64,000 bases of DNA from Pseudomonas paraglycinae (GTDB taxonomy: Bacteria; Pseudomonadota; Gammaproteobacteria; Pseudomonadales; Pseudomonadaceae): NCBI RefSeq assembly GCF_021601625.1, contig NZ_BQHR01000015.1:101952-165951 (forward strand), read 5' to 3'. Below are positions 42,065 through 52,331 of this stretch, piece after piece. The first letter of the stretch is position 1. Each line of letters opens with the position of its first letter. The translations under genes were made by a program, and so were the position numbers. A model generated the notes under the pieces. That model did no database searches and was not told the origin of the DNA. It saw nothing but the letters and a program-made list of their open reading frames with translations.

Positions 42065-43819
42065 ATGGTCTGGCAACAAGTCTATGACCCGTTCGGCAAT
42101 CCGGTGATTTCCACGATCATGGCCGCCGTTCCCGTGGTGGTGATGCTGGCGGCGCTGGCCTTCTTTCACGTAAAGGCTCATCTGGCCGCACTGCTGGCGC
42201 TGGCCTCAGCGCTGTTGATCTCGATCTTCGCCTTCGGCATGCCCGCCAACATGGCCGGTTCTGCGGCGCTGTTCGGGGCGGCCAACGGGCTGCTGCCGAT
42301 TGGCTGGATCGTGCTCAACATCATTTTTCTGCATCGTCTGACCACCGAGAACGGCTCGTTCAAGGTGTTGCAGGATTCGCTCGCCCGCATCACCGACGAC
42401 CGGCGCCTGCAATTGCTGCTGATCGCCTTTTGTTTCGGTGCTTTCTTCGAAGGGGCCGCCGGGTTCGGTACCCCGGTGGCGGTGACCGGGGCCATTCTGA
42501 TCGGTCTTGGTTTTTCGCCACTGGCAGCGTCCGGTCTGGCGCTGATCGCCAACACCGCGCCCGTGGCCTTCGGCGCCCTGGGTACGCCGATCATTACGCT
42601 GGCCAAGGTCACCGGGCTGGATGAAATGGAGTTGTCGATGATGGTGGGACGGCAATTGCCGTTCTTCTCGGTGCTGGTGCCGTTCTGGCTGATCTGGGCC
42701 TTCGCCGGATGGCGCAAGATGCTGGAGGTATGGCCGGCGATTCTGGTGGCGGGCGTCAGTTTCGCCATCCCGCAGTTTCTGGTTTCGAACTACCACGGGC
42801 CGATGCTGGTGGACGTGATCGCTGCGCTGATTTCCATGGCTTGCCTGACGTTGTTCCTCAAGGTCTGGAAACCGGCAACCGTCCACACCTCGGCCGCGCT
42901 GTCGGGGCGGCATGACGACTCGAAGGTCGATGAAGAAAAGGTCACGGCCAGCGCCGCATTCAGCGATCAGGCGCGCCCGGCAGTGATGCGCGCGTGGATG
43001 TCGTGGATCATCCTCACGGTGTTCGTATTTGCCTGGGGCACCCAGGGTTTCAAGAACATGTTCGACACCCGTCCGGCGATGGACCCCGTTACCCAATCGG
43101 CCAAGCTTGATCCGCAGGGCAAACCGCTGCGCGAGGCCAATCCGGTGTTCGCCCCGGCCGTGACTTTCAGCTCCCTGCATCTGCAGATCGAAAAAGTCCC
43201 GCCGGTGGTCGCCGCGCCGAAAGCTGAAGAGGCGGTGTACAAGTTCACCTGGTTCACTGCCACCGGCAGCGGCATCCTGCTCGCGGCGATTGTCGGTGGA
43301 TTGCTGATGGGCTACTCGATCCCGCAACTGATCAAACAGTACCTTCGCACACTGTGGGTGGTGCGCTTCTCGCTGATTACGATTGCCGCGATGCTGGCGC
43401 TGGGATTCCTGACCCGCTACTCGGGGCTGGACGCGACCATGGGGCTGGCATTCGCTGCCACGGGGATTTTCTACCCGATGTTCGGCACCTTGCTCGGCTG
43501 GCTTGGCGTAGCGCTTACCGGGTCGGATACCGCGTCCAACGTGCTGTTTGGCGGCTTGCAACGGGTGACGTCGGAGCAGCTGGGCATCAGCCCGGTCCTG
43601 ATGGCGGCGGCCAACAGCTCCGGCGGAGTGATGGGCAAAATGGTCGACGCGCAGTCGATCGTGGTCGCCTCAACCGCGACACGCTGGTACGGCCATGAAG
43701 GGGAAATCCTGCGTTACGTGTTCTTCCATTCCATCGTGCTGGCAATCCTGGTCGGCGGTCTGGTGACGTTGCAGGCGTATGTGGCGCCGTTTACGTCCAT
43801 GGTGGTCGGCGCACATTGA
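42065..43819 (+). CDS. lldP: L-lactate permease (LctP/LldP family)
   Basis: Inner-membrane lactate/glycolate symporter of 584 residues with about 13 helices. Family motifs include GAFFEGAAGFGTPVAVTGAI and, near the C-terminus, ANSSGGVMGKMVDAQSIVVA. A hydrophilic insert (about residues 345-420, RPAMDPVTQSAKLDPQGKPL onward) lengthens the protein relative to E. coli LldP (551). ATG 42065 follows AGAGG. No lactate dehydrogenase gene is adjacent. A long hairpin at 43824 probably ends the transcript. Confidence 0.93.
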   Translation: MVWQQVYDPFGNPVISTIMAAVPVVVMLAALAFFHVKAHLAALLALASALLISIFAFGMPANMAGSAALFGAANGLLPIGWIVLNIIFLHRLTTENGSFKVLQDSLARITDDRRLQLLLIAFCFGAFFEGAAGFGTPVAVTGAILIGLGFSPLAASGLALIANTAPVAFGALGTPIITLAKVTGLDEMELSMMVGRQLPFFSVLVPFWLIWAFAGWRKMLEVWPAILVAGVSFAIPQFLVSNYHGPMLVDVIAALISMACLTLFLKVWKPATVHTSAALSGRHDDSKVDEEKVTASAAFSDQARPAVMRAWMSWIILTVFVFAWGTQGFKNMFDTRPAMDPVTQSAKLDPQGKPLREANPVFAPAVTFSSLHLQIEKVPPVVAAPKAEEAVYKFTWFTATGSGILLAAIVGGLLMGYSIPQLIKQYLRTLWVVRFSLITIAAMLALGFLTRYSGLDATMGLAFAATGIFYPMFGTLLGWLGVALTGSDTASNVLFGGLQRVTSEQLGISPVLMAAANSSGGVMGKMVDAQSIVVASTATRWYGHEGEILRYVFFHSIVLAILVGGLVTLQAYVAPFTSMVVGAH

Positions 43820-43823
43820 GAAT

Positions 43824-43875
43824 CGCGGGTGCCTCGGTTGTGAGAGTGATCTGATTCACAGCCAAGGTACCCGCG
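43824..43875 (+). terminator. Long hairpin after lldP
   Basis: CGCGGGTGCCTCGGTTGTGA pairs with TCACAGCCAAGGTACCCGCG over about 18 bases, then TTCCTT. The stem is long and the T-run weak; a terminator or 3'-end stabiliser. Confidence 0.6.
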
Positions 43876-44043
43876 TTCCTTCTGTCGATTCATGAACCGC
43901 GCGCATGAGGCCATGCGCAAATCAAAGAAAACCTTTTCCTCTCCAGCGTGGTCACTCCTAGAACAGAGCGAGACTGGCAACCACGCCAGCGTACCCGTGC
44001 GGGTCTTTCACACCCTGCCGACCTGATAGAGGAAGCCAAGCAA

Positions 44044-44685
44044 ATGAATGACCATCCGCCAATGGCGATCTCCCGACGCCGTTTCCTGATTCTCGGTGCC
44101 GTGACCGCAACCGCGTTCGCGATGCCCCCTTTCATCAGCCTCAAGGCCTACGCGGCCAGCCTGGAGCAACCGGCCATGGCCAAAGTAACCATCGAAGTCA
44201 ACGGCAAGCCACAGGCGCTGGAGGTTGATACTCGCACCACCCTGCTCGACGCCCTGCGCGAACACCTGCAGCTGACTGGCAGCAAAAAGGGCTGCGACCA
44301 CGGCCAGTGCGGCGCCTGCACGGTGATCGTCGATGGCCGGCGAATCAATTCCTGCCTGACCCTGGCGGTAATGCAGGACGGCGCCAAAGTCACCACCATC
44401 GAAGGCCTCGGCATGCCGGACCACCTGCACCCGATGCAGGCCGCGTTCATCAAGCATGACGGCTATCAATGCGGCTACTGCACGCCGGGGCAGATCTGCT
44501 CGGCGGTCGCCGTGCTCCAGGAAATCCGTGACGGCATCCCCAGCCACGCCAGCGCCAGCCTCACCGAAGCGCCGCAACTGATCGCCAGCGAATTGCAGGA
44601 ACGCATGAGCGGCAACATCTGCCGATGCGGCGCCTATTCGAACATCATCGAAGCCATCAGCGAAGTCGCGGAGGTGCCAGCATGA
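44044..44685 (+). CDS. paoA: Aldehyde oxidoreductase iron-sulfur subunit (PaoA/YagT-like)
   Basis: Small subunit of a periplasmic xanthine-oxidase-family molybdoenzyme, 213 residues. A Tat signal ([16 protein letters not shown], residues 10-25) is present. The first [2Fe-2S] cluster binds [12 protein letters not shown] with a later Cys in INSC; the second binds QCGYCTPGQ and CRCG. GAGGAAG precedes ATG 44044. ATGA overlap with the FAD subunit. In E. coli PaoABC oxidises aromatic aldehydes. Confidence 0.93.
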   Translation: MNDHPPMAISRRRFLILGAVTATAFAMPPFISLKAYAASLEQPAMAKVTIEVNGKPQALEVDTRTTLLDALREHLQLTGSKKGCDHGQCGACTVIVDGRRINSCLTLAVMQDGAKVTTIEGLGMPDHLHPMQAAFIKHDGYQCGYCTPGQICSAVAVLQEIRDGIPSHASASLTEAPQLIASELQERMSGNICRCGAYSNIIEAISEVAEVPA

Positions 44686-45638
44686 GAGCGTTCAACTACA
44701 GCCGCGCCGACTCTCCTGCCGCAGCCGCTGCCCAAGCTGCGCAAATCGAAGGTGCGCGTTTCATCGCTGGCGGCACCAACCTGCTGGACTTGATGAAGCT
44801 CGACATCGAAACGCCCCAGCAGCTGATAGACGTCAATCACCTGAGCCTCGACCGAATCGAAGCCACCGACGACGGCGGCTTGCGCATTGGCGCACTGGTG
44901 CGCAACACCGATCTGGCCGCCGACAGTCGGGTCCGGAAAGACTACGCGCTGCTGTCCCGCGCCTTGCTCGCCGGCGCATCGGGCCAGTTGCGCAACATGG
45001 CGACCACCGCCGGCAATCTGCTCCAGCGCACGCGCTGCCCGTATTTCTACGACACCAATCAAGCCTGCAATAAACGCAATCCCGGCAGTGGCTGCGCGGC
45101 GATTGGCGGGGTCAGTCGACAACTCGGCATTATCGGCGTCAGCGATGCTTGCATCGCGACCCATCCGAGTGACATGGCGATCGCGATGCGGGCGCTGGAT
45201 GCCCAGGTGGAAACGCTCAAAGCCGACGGCAGCACGCGGCGCATCGCCATGGCGGATTTCCATCAATTACCCGGCACCACGCCGAATGTCGAAACCAGCC
45301 TGACACCGGGCGAGCTGATTACTGCCGTCACCCTGCCCGCGCCGGTGGGCGGCACCCATGTCTATCACAAGGTGCGCGACCGCTCGTCGTACGCCTTCGC
45401 GCTGGTCTCCGTCGGCCTGATCCTGCAGAAGGATGGCAGCGGGCGCATCGCCGTCGGTGGCATCGCGCCGAAACCCTGGCGAGTCGAAGCGGCGGAAGCG
45501 CTGCTGCCGCAAGGCGCGAAAGCCGTCAGCGCGCGCCTGCTCGACGGCGCCACGCCTACTTCTGACAACCAGTTCAAAGTGACATTGGTCGAGCGCACGA
45601 TTGCCTCGGTGCTGGCCCAAGCGAGGGACGAAGCATGA
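44682..45638 (+). CDS. paoB: Aldehyde oxidoreductase FAD subunit (PaoB/YagS-like)
   Basis: FAD-binding subunit of 318 residues. The FAD motif is [12 protein letters not shown] and the second contact TTAGNLLQR. It also contains [20 protein letters not shown], the Cys-rich insert that in PaoB binds an extra [4Fe-4S] cluster, a feature distinguishing PaoABC from ordinary xanthine dehydrogenases. It has no signal of its own and would be exported with the Tat subunit. It overlaps both neighbours by four bases. Confidence 0.93.
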   Translation: MRAFNYSRADSPAAAAAQAAQIEGARFIAGGTNLLDLMKLDIETPQQLIDVNHLSLDRIEATDDGGLRIGALVRNTDLAADSRVRKDYALLSRALLAGASGQLRNMATTAGNLLQRTRCPYFYDTNQACNKRNPGSGCAAIGGVSRQLGIIGVSDACIATHPSDMAIAMRALDAQVETLKADGSTRRIAMADFHQLPGTTPNVETSLTPGELITAVTLPAPVGGTHVYHKVRDRSSYAFALVSVGLILQKDGSGRIAVGGIAPKPWRVEAAEALLPQGAKAVSARLLDGATPTSDNQFKVTLVERTIASVLAQARDEA

Positions 45639-47833
45639 AATTCGACACGCCCGCCACGACCAACCCGATTGATCAGTTGAACGTCATCGGCAAACCCACC
45701 GACCGCATTGAAGGCCCGCTGAAGACCAGCGGCCAGGCGCCTTACGCCTACGAGCAACATGAGGCGGTCGAGAATCAGGCCTATGGCGTCATGGTCGGTT
45801 CGGCCATTGCCAAAGGTCGCATCACCCGCATCGATCTGGAGGCCGCCCGCGCCGCGCCGGGGGTGCTGACCATCGTCACCGCCGCCAATGCCGGCAAGCT
45901 CGGCAAAGGCCAATACAACGCCGCGCACCTGCTGGCCGGGCCGCAAGTGCAGCACTATCACCAGGCCGTGGCGCTGGTGGTCGCCGAAACCTTCGAACAG
46001 GCGCGGGCTGCCGCGCAGTTGGTCAACGTCGAATACGCGCAAGACAAGGGCCAATTTGATCTGGCCAGCGTGCGCGACCAGGGCGTGGAGCCGAAAGACG
46101 ATCTGCCGGACGTCAAGCACGGCGATTTCGCCACCGCCTTCGCCGCCGCGCCCGTGCAGTTCGACCAGACCTACACCACGCCGGATCAATCCCACGCGAT
46201 GATGGAGCCTCACGCGACCCTCGCCGCCTGGAAAGGCGATCACGTGACGCTCTGGACCTCCAACCAGATGATCGCCTGGAGCGTCGGCGACATCGCCGCC
46301 ACCCTCGGCCTGCCCAAGGAAAACGTGCGGCTGATCTCGCCATACATTGGTGGCGGTTTCGGCGGCAAGCTGTTCATTCGTGCCGACGCGATCCTCGCCG
46401 CCCTTGGCGCACGTCTGGCGAACCGTCCCGTGAAGGTCGCCCTCGCCCGCCCGCAGATCGCCAACAACACTACCCACCGTCCGGCTACCATTCAGCGGAT
46501 TCGCATGGGCGCCACGGCTGACGGCAAACTCACCGCCATCGCCCATGAAGGCTGGTCGGGCAACCTCGCCGACGGCAAGGTCGAAGTCGCGGCGCAGCCG
46601 AGTCAATTGCTTTATGCCGCAGAAAATCGCTTGGTGACCATGCGCCTGGCCCCGCTGGATCTGCCGGAAGGCAACGCCATGCGCGCGCCGGGTGAAACGC
46701 CGGGGCTGATGGCACTGGAGATCGCCATGGACGAGATGGCCGAACAGCTCAAACTCGATCCGATCCAGTTCCGCATCCTCAACGACACCCAGGTCGATCC
46801 GGTGAAAACCGAGCGGCCGTTCTCCCAGCGACGTCTGATCGAATGCCTGCAAACCGGCGCCGAACGTTTTGGCTGGGATAAGCGCAATGCAACGCCCGGC
46901 AGCCGTCGTGAAGGTCGCTGGCTGATCGGCATGGGCGTTGCGGCGGCGATTCGCAACAACCTGCTGGTGAAGTCCGGCGCACGCGTACGGCTGGAGCGCG
47001 ACGGCAAGATCAGCGTGGAAACCGACATGACGGACATCGGCACCGGCAGCTACACGATCATTGCCCAGACCGCCGCCGAAGTGATGGGCGTGCGTCTCGA
47101 CGATGTGGTTGTGCATTTGGGCGATTCGAATTTTCCGGTGTCGGCAGGCTCCGGCGGCCAGTTCGGCGCCAACTGCTCGACCGCCGGGGTCTACGCAGCG
47201 TGCATGAAACTGCGCGAAGCGGTCGCGGCCAAACTGGGCATGAACGCGGGTGAAGCGCAGTTTGTCGATAGCCACGTGCGACTGGGCAGCCAGAACGTGC
47301 CGTTACGCGAGGCCGCGCAACATGCCCCGATCGAAGTCGAGGACAGCATCGAATTCGCCGACCTCGCCAAGCAATATCAGCAATCGACCTTCGGCGCGCA
47401 CTTCGTCGAAGTCGCCGTCGATGCCGCCACCGGCGAAGTCCGCGTGCGGCGCATGCTCGCAGTCTGCGCCGCCGGGCGGATTCTCAATCCGAAATCAGCC
47501 CGCAGCCAGGTGATCGGCGCCATGACCATGGGCGTCGGCGCAGCATTAATGGAAGAACTCGCGGTGGACAAGCGCCAGGGCTTTTTCGTCAACCATGACC
47601 TGGCAGGCTACGAGGTGCCGGTGCATGCCGACATCCCGCATCAGGAGGTGATCTTCCTCGATGAAACCGACCCGATTTCCTCGCCGATGAAAGCCAAGGG
47701 GGTCGGGGAACTGGGGATCTGCGGCGTGAGTGCGGCGGTGGCGAATGCGATCTACAACGCCACGGGCGCGCGGGTGCGGGAGTATCCGATTACCTTGGAC
47801 AAGATTCTCGCGTCACTGCCAGAGATGATTTGA
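45635..47833 (+). CDS. paoC: Aldehyde oxidoreductase molybdopterin-binding subunit (PaoC/YagR-like)
   Basis: Catalytic subunit of 732 residues carrying the molybdenum cofactor. The N-terminal a/b hammerhead ([20 protein letters not shown]) and the molybdopterin-binding domains ([44 protein letters not shown]) are seen, and [20 protein letters not shown] near the C-terminus contains the family's catalytic Glu. No PaoD-type chaperone gene follows. Cofactor supply could come from the moa/moe genes in this window. Confidence 0.94.
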   Translation: MKFDTPATTNPIDQLNVIGKPTDRIEGPLKTSGQAPYAYEQHEAVENQAYGVMVGSAIAKGRITRIDLEAARAAPGVLTIVTAANAGKLGKGQYNAAHLLAGPQVQHYHQAVALVVAETFEQARAAAQLVNVEYAQDKGQFDLASVRDQGVEPKDDLPDVKHGDFATAFAAAPVQFDQTYTTPDQSHAMMEPHATLAAWKGDHVTLWTSNQMIAWSVGDIAATLGLPKENVRLISPYIGGGFGGKLFIRADAILAALGARLANRPVKVALARPQIANNTTHRPATIQRIRMGATADGKLTAIAHEGWSGNLADGKVEVAAQPSQLLYAAENRLVTMRLAPLDLPEGNAMRAPGETPGLMALEIAMDEMAEQLKLDPIQFRILNDTQVDPVKTERPFSQRRLIECLQTGAERFGWDKRNATPGSRREGRWLIGMGVAAAIRNNLLVKSGARVRLERDGKISVETDMTDIGTGSYTIIAQTAAEVMGVRLDDVVVHLGDSNFPVSAGSGGQFGANCSTAGVYAACMKLREAVAAKLGMNAGEAQFVDSHVRLGSQNVPLREAAQHAPIEVEDSIEFADLAKQYQQSTFGAHFVEVAVDAATGEVRVRRMLAVCAAGRILNPKSARSQVIGAMTMGVGAALMEELAVDKRQGFFVNHDLAGYEVPVHADIPHQEVIFLDETDPISSPMKAKGVGELGICGVSAAVANAIYNATGARVREYPITLDKILASLPEMI

Positions 47834-47846
47834 TTTGTGGAATGGC

Positions 47847-47878
47847 CCCACGGTGAGGACGTTCGGTCTCACCGTGGG
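47847..47878. terminator. Hairpin after paoC
   Basis: CCCACGGTGAG/CTCACCGTGGG with a ten-base loop between two convergent genes; no strong T-run. Confidence 0.55.
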
Positions 47879-47889
47879 CGACTTGTTGA

Positions 47890-48366
47890 TTAGCGGACGT
47901 CGGGATACTCCGCCTCTCCCACCTGCTCCATCCAGTCCACCACTTTGCCATCCAGCATTTCAGCAATGGCGATATGCGTCATGGCCGTGGTCGGCGCCGC
48001 ACCGTGCCAATGCTTCACGTTGGGCGCGATCCACACGGTGTCGCCTGGCCGAATCACCCGCACTGGCTGCCCCCATTCCTGCACGAAGCCTGACCCAGCG
48101 GTAACGATCAGCGTTTGCCCCAACGGATGGGTGTGCCACGCCGTACGCGCTCCCGGCTCAAAGGTCACGGTGGCGCCGCTGATCCGCGCCGCATCGCTGC
48201 CCTTGAACGGCGCATCGACCCGTACCGTCCCGGTAAACCAGTCGCTCGAGCCTTTGGCCGACGGTTGTGAGCCGTTGGGAGTAACGGTCACGCGAGATGT
48301 CTCGCTGGCCTGGACTTCGCCCGCCAGCAGGGAAAGGGTCAGCGCCGAAGCGGCGATCGGATTCAT
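47890..48366 (-). CDS. Periplasmic cupin protein
   Basis: Single-domain cupin of 158 residues with a signal peptide ([20 protein letters not shown]). Metal-ligand motifs are visible: [20 protein letters not shown] (cupin 1, two His and later Glu/Gln) and [17 protein letters not shown] (cupin 2). Similar cupins include (R)-mandelonitrile lyase and quercetinase-like proteins, so an enzymatic role is possible. GGAGAG precedes ATG 48366. It is divergent from a LysR gene that may control it. Confidence 0.85.
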   Translation of the reverse strand: MNPIAASALTLSLLAGEVQASETSRVTVTPNGSQPSAKGSSDWFTGTVRVDAPFKGSDAARISGATVTFEPGARTAWHTHPLGQTLIVTAGSGFVQEWGQPVRVIRPGDTVWIAPNVKHWHGAAPTTAMTHIAIAEMLDGKVVDWMEQVGEAEYPDVR

Positions 48367-48465
48367 GTTGAGGCTCTCCAGAAAAGGGACAGCCTCCACT
48401 TTAACCAGCCCGACTCTTCAGATAATCGACTAGAATTCAAAAAAACTTATGCAGGGCACTCATTA

Positions 48466-49359
48466 ATGCTTCGGGAAAATGCCAGTGATCTGCTCGCTTT
48501 CCTCGCCGTGGCGCGTGAGCGCAGTTTCACCAAAGCAGCTGCCAAACTTGGCGTTTCGCAGTCGGCGCTCAGTCATACGATCCGCAGCCTTGAAGCCCGG
48601 CTGGGCCTGCGCCTGCTGATCCGCACCACCCGCAGTGTCTCTCCCACCGAGGCTGGTGATCACTTGCTGCAAACCATCGGCCCGCGCTTCGAAGAGATCG
48701 AATCGGAACTGGCCGCCCTCAGCAACCTGCGGGAAACTCCCGCCGGCAAGATCCGTCTCAGCGCCACCGATCACTCGCTGAACTGGCTGTTGCGACCGGT
48801 CCTCAAAGAATTTCTTCTGCAATACCCGGACATCTCCGTCGAAGTCAGCTGCGACTACAGTTTCGTCGACATCGCAGGTCAGGGTTTCGATGCCGGCGTG
48901 CGGCTGGGCGAGGATGTCGCACAAGGCATGATCGCCACTCGTATCGGCCCGGACATGCGTATGGCGGTGGTCGGCTCGCCCGCCTATTTCGCCAGACGTA
49001 TCGTACCGAAGACCCCGCGTGATCTGACCGACCACGCTTGCAATAACTTGCGCCTGCCTACCAACGGCGGTCTATACGCCTGGGAGTTCGAGAAGGATGG
49101 CGAACGCCTGAAGGTGCGAGTCTGCGGACAGGTAACCCTCAACGGCGTCTATCCATTACTGGACGCCGCACTCGACGGTTTCGGCCTGAGCTACATCCCG
49201 GAGAACATCGTCGCCCCCTATCTGGCTGAAGGTCGCCTGATACAAGTACTGGAGGATTGGTGCCCGGTGTTTTCCGGATATCACCTCTACTACCCGAGCC
49301 GGCGCCAGACAGCGCCGGCCTTTGCATTGTTGCTGGCGGCGCTGCGCTATCAAGGCTGA
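48466..49359 (+). CDS. LysR-family regulator
   Basis: Regulator of 297 residues: helix-turn-helix in FLAVARERSFTKAAAKLGVS and QSALSHTIRSLEARLGLRLL, then an effector domain of the PnbR/AaeR type (FDAGVRLGEDVAQGMIATRI is characteristic). It lies between, and is divergent from or convergent with, the cupin and aldo/keto reductase genes. Control of both is likely; similar LysR-cupin-reductase trios are frequent in Pseudomonas (from memory). Confidence 0.9.
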   Translation: MLRENASDLLAFLAVARERSFTKAAAKLGVSQSALSHTIRSLEARLGLRLLIRTTRSVSPTEAGDHLLQTIGPRFEEIESELAALSNLRETPAGKIRLSATDHSLNWLLRPVLKEFLLQYPDISVEVSCDYSFVDIAGQGFDAGVRLGEDVAQGMIATRIGPDMRMAVVGSPAYFARRIVPKTPRDLTDHACNNLRLPTNGGLYAWEFEKDGERLKVRVCGQVTLNGVYPLLDAALDGFGLSYIPENIVAPYLAEGRLIQVLEDWCPVFSGYHLYYPSRRQTAPAFALLLAALRYQG

Positions 49360-49365
49360 AACCGT

Positions 49366-50310
49366 CTAGTCCACCAACGCAATCAACTGCTGACGCTGCG
49401 CATCGGTCAGCATCAACCCGAACCCGGCGCCGGCATTGTCGGCCATGTACAACGGATTGCTGGTGCCGGGAATCACGCAGGTTACCGCTGGATGCGCCAG
49501 CAGGAATTTCAGCGCCAGTTGCGGCCAGCTCTTCGCCCCCACCTGAGCCGCCCAGCCTGGCAGCGGCTTGCCCTTGAGCCGCGCGAGCAGGTCGCCGCCG
49601 CCGAACGGCCGGTTGCAGATCACCGCCACCCCGCGTTCGCGGCACAGCGGCAGGATGCGTTTCTCGACCCCGCGATCATCCAGGGCGTAGTTGATTTGCA
49701 GGAAATCCAGCGGCTCGGCCTTGAGCACCGCTTCGACCTCCTCATAGGCCGACGGCGTGTAGTGGGTTATGCCGATGTAGCGGATGCGGCCCTGCTCTTT
49801 CCAGTCGCGCAGGGTCGGCAGGTGGGTTTGCCAGTCGAGCAGGTTGTGGATCTGCATCAGGTCGATGCGCTCGGTGCGCAGCAGGTTGAACGACTGTTCC
49901 ATCTGCGCGATGCCCTCCTCGCGACCACGGGTCCAGACCTTGGTCGCCAGAAACGCCGGTGAGCGCGGTTCGTGAATCGACAGCAATTCACCGGTGGTTT
50001 CCTCGGCGCGGCCGTACATGGGGGAGCTGTCGATCAGCGTCCCGCCCTTTTTGAACAGCTCGCCGAGCACCGCCGGCAATTGTTTGTAGACCGGATCGCC
50101 GGGAGCGACGTCGAAACCGCGATAAGTGCCCAACCCCACCAGCGGCAGTGGCTCGGAGCTCGAAGGGATGGCACGGGTCTGCATGGTCTGGGCTCCTGTG
50201 GCGTTCGGCGACGTAATGGCGGCCAGCGCCCGGTCAAAGGTGAAAACCGCTGACACCCCGGCTGCGAGCGTCAGCAACCGGCGGCGGGAATATTCCTCAG
50301 TGTGGTTCAT
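49366..50310 (-). CDS. Aldo/keto reductase with a Tat-type signal
   Basis: NADPH-dependent oxidoreductase of 314 residues. The barrel motifs are LVGLGTYRGFDV, the catalytic Tyr in DSSPMYGRAEE, the Lys in FLATKVWTRG and His in LMQIHNLLDW. The N-terminus (YSRRRLLTLAAGVSAVFTFD) is a twin-arginine signal, unusual for an NADPH enzyme, as export would need another cofactor source. Three bases remain between its stop and the LysR stop region (convergent). Confidence 0.87.
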   Translation of the reverse strand: MNHTEEYSRRRLLTLAAGVSAVFTFDRALAAITSPNATGAQTMQTRAIPSSSEPLPLVGLGTYRGFDVAPGDPVYKQLPAVLGELFKKGGTLIDSSPMYGRAEETTGELLSIHEPRSPAFLATKVWTRGREEGIAQMEQSFNLLRTERIDLMQIHNLLDWQTHLPTLRDWKEQGRIRYIGITHYTPSAYEEVEAVLKAEPLDFLQINYALDDRGVEKRILPLCRERGVAVICNRPFGGGDLLARLKGKPLPGWAAQVGAKSWPQLALKFLLAHPAVTCVIPGTSNPLYMADNAGAGFGLMLTDAQRQQLIALVD

Positions 50311-50421
50311 GCTGGCGCCCTTGCCCCGTGGATCTGTTGCACCTTGTGTTTTGATGCAGCCCGCAAAACCGTTGGACTACACTGCGACAGCCAACCTGCG
50401 CGCCCGGTTAAAGTTAGTCGA

Positions 50422-51192
50422 ATGTCCAGAACCCTGTTGTCACTCGTCGCATTGATCGTCGCCGTGTACCTGATCCTGTGCGCGGCGCTGTTCGTTTTTC
50501 AGCGGGCGCTGATTTATTTTCCGCAGCCCGCCAGCCTCGATTCGCCAGAGTCACGGCTGACGCTGGCCATGCCCGACGCCGACGTCCGCGTGACGGTGCG
50601 CGAGCGCGCCGGGCCCAGAGCGCTGATCTATTTCGGCGGCAATGCCGAAGACGTTTCGCGCAATCTGCCGGAGTTTTCCGAGGCATTTCCTGACTATTCG
50701 TTGTATTTGCTGCATTACCGGGGATTTGGCGGCAGCGGCGGCTCGCCGTCCGAAGAAGCGATCGCCGAGGATGCGCTGGCGCTGTTCGATCAGGTGTATG
50801 CCAGTCATCCGCAGGTCGCGCTGCTGGGGCGCAGCCTCGGTTCCGGAGTCGCGGTGCGGCTGGCCAGCCAGCGGCCGGTGGAACGGTTGATTCTGGTCAC
50901 GCCCTACAACAGCCTCGAAGAAATCGCCGCCCGCCAATATCCGTGGGTGCCGGTGCAGTGGTTGCTCAAGGATCGTTTCCGGTCCGGCCAGTACGCGGCA
51001 CATATCCGCGTGCCGACGCTGCTGCTGGCGGCGAGTGATGACGAGGTGATTCCACGGGCCAGCACCGAACGCTTGCTGCACAGTTTTCCCGACGGTGTGG
51101 CCACGCTCAAAGTGGTGAACGACTCGGCACACAATTCGATTTCCGAACGGCCGCAATATCTGCAATGGATGCAGGATGTGTTGAATCGCTGA
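50422..51192 (+). CDS. Membrane-anchored alpha/beta hydrolase
   Basis: Hydrolase of 256 residues with an N-terminal membrane anchor (LLSLVALIVAVYLILCAALF). The nucleophile elbow is GRSLGSG, the acid lies in ASDDEVIP and the His in NDSAHNSIS. It resembles the ABHD13/BEM46-like serine hydrolases. ATG 50422 is chosen so that the anchor starts the protein; the ribosome site is weak. Substrate unknown. Confidence 0.85.
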   Translation: MSRTLLSLVALIVAVYLILCAALFVFQRALIYFPQPASLDSPESRLTLAMPDADVRVTVRERAGPRALIYFGGNAEDVSRNLPEFSEAFPDYSLYLLHYRGFGGSGGSPSEEAIAEDALALFDQVYASHPQVALLGRSLGSGVAVRLASQRPVERLILVTPYNSLEEIAARQYPWVPVQWLLKDRFRSGQYAAHIRVPTLLLAASDDEVIPRASTERLLHSFPDGVATLKVVNDSAHNSISERPQYLQWMQDVLNR

Positions 51193-51322
51193 GCACTTCG
51201 TCGGCAGCCGATGAAACCCGGCGCTGCTTCGTGAACCAAGTGCAAAAAGGCCAGTCCTACCCGCGCCGCGTTCTGCGGTTCACTTTCCTTCAGCCTTGTC
51301 TTTGTTCAGAGCTTTGCGTCCC

Positions 51323-52189
51323 ATGCGCCACGCCGTTCGTTCGTCTCGCTTCGTTTCGCTGTGCCTGTTGATCCTTTCTACCCTGCTTTCTCCCTCTGCC
51401 CACGCCGGCGCCGAGCGGCAACTGGTGGCCGCCATCAACGACTACCGCGCCCATCCGCAACGTTGTGACCGTCGCCCGGCCCAACGGCTGGCGCCGCTGA
51501 CGTTGAAGTCGAATCTGGCGTTGCCGGTCGGCTATGGCTACGGCGGTGGATTGCGCGAACGATTGAAAGACTCCGGCTATGCCGCCGTGGCGGTGCGCAG
51601 CATCCGGATCGTCGGCGCACAGGACGCCGAAGAGGCGTTCGAAATGCTGCAAGACGATTACTGCGGCGCGTTGCTCGACGGTCAATACGCCGACATCGGC
51701 ATCAGCCGCGCCCGCAGCGAATGGCAAGTGGTGCTGGCCCGGCCGGTGCTCGACAGTCGCGTCGGCGACAACCGCAGCGTCGGCAAGGCCTTGCTGGCCG
51801 AAGTCAACGCCGCCCGCGCCCGACCCCGTATGTGCGGTCGCCAGCGCTTCGCCGCCGCCCGCCCCTTGAGCTGGAACCCGGCACTCGGCGCCGCCGCTCA
51901 GGGCCACAGCAAGGCCATGGCCTACGGCAATTATTTCGCCCACCGCGACCCGGACGGCGACGGCCCGGCAGATCGCGCCCGGGCGGCCGGCTACCGTGGC
52001 CGACAGATCGGCGAAAACATCGCCGCCGGACAAAGCTCACCGGGCAAGGCCATGGCCGGCTGGCTGGCCAGCCCCGGACACTGCGCCAACCTGATGAACC
52101 CAATGTTCACCCAGGTCGGCGCCGGATTTGCCAGTGAGGCGCGCAGTGATGAAGGGGTTTACTGGACGATGCTGTTCGGGGCGCCTTGA
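51323..52189 (+). CDS. Secreted CAP/SCP domain protein
   Basis: Protein of 288 residues with a signal peptide (RFVSLCLLILSTLLSPSAHA). The C-terminal half (about 150-285) is a CAP (SCP/PR-1) domain: LLAEVNAARARPRMCG, GHSKAMAYGNYFAHRDPDGD, IGENIAAGQSSPGKAMAGWL and SPGHCANLMNPMFTQVGAGF. The N-terminal half repeats the start of the fold (LVAAINDYRAHPQRCDRRPA), so the protein may hold one degenerate and one complete CAP domain. An ATG at 51323 is used. Function in bacteria is not settled. Confidence 0.88.
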   Translation: MRHAVRSSRFVSLCLLILSTLLSPSAHAGAERQLVAAINDYRAHPQRCDRRPAQRLAPLTLKSNLALPVGYGYGGGLRERLKDSGYAAVAVRSIRIVGAQDAEEAFEMLQDDYCGALLDGQYADIGISRARSEWQVVLARPVLDSRVGDNRSVGKALLAEVNAARARPRMCGRQRFAAARPLSWNPALGAAAQGHSKAMAYGNYFAHRDPDGDGPADRARAAGYRGRQIGENIAAGQSSPGKAMAGWLASPGHCANLMNPMFTQVGAGFASEARSDEGVYWTMLFGAP

Positions 52190-52247
52190 TCCGGTTCCAT
52201 CCGAAACCGTCGAAGAGCGCTGCAAGTCGCAACTCGACGGCTGATCG

Positions 52248-52331
52248 TCAGACCGGAGAAATCGTGGCAAGCACGCCAATCATGATGGTCAACACAAGAA
52301 AGCCGCCGAGGAAAATCGCCATCTTAGCCAT
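52248..52331 (-). CDS. Small membrane protein (27 residues)
   Basis: MAKMAIFLGGFLVLTIMIGV followed by LATISPV and a stop. A near-perfect AGGAGG lies five bases before the ATG. One hydrophobic helix covers almost the whole chain. The strong ribosome site and isolated position make it a likely real small gene missed by length cut-offs. Confidence 0.7.
   Translation of the reverse strand: MAKMAIFLGGFLVLTIMIGVLATISPV

Noticed and set aside
45365-47275. A 636-codon minus-strand frame across paoB and paoC
   Set aside because: Antisense shadow of the molybdenum enzyme genes, without recognisable domains.
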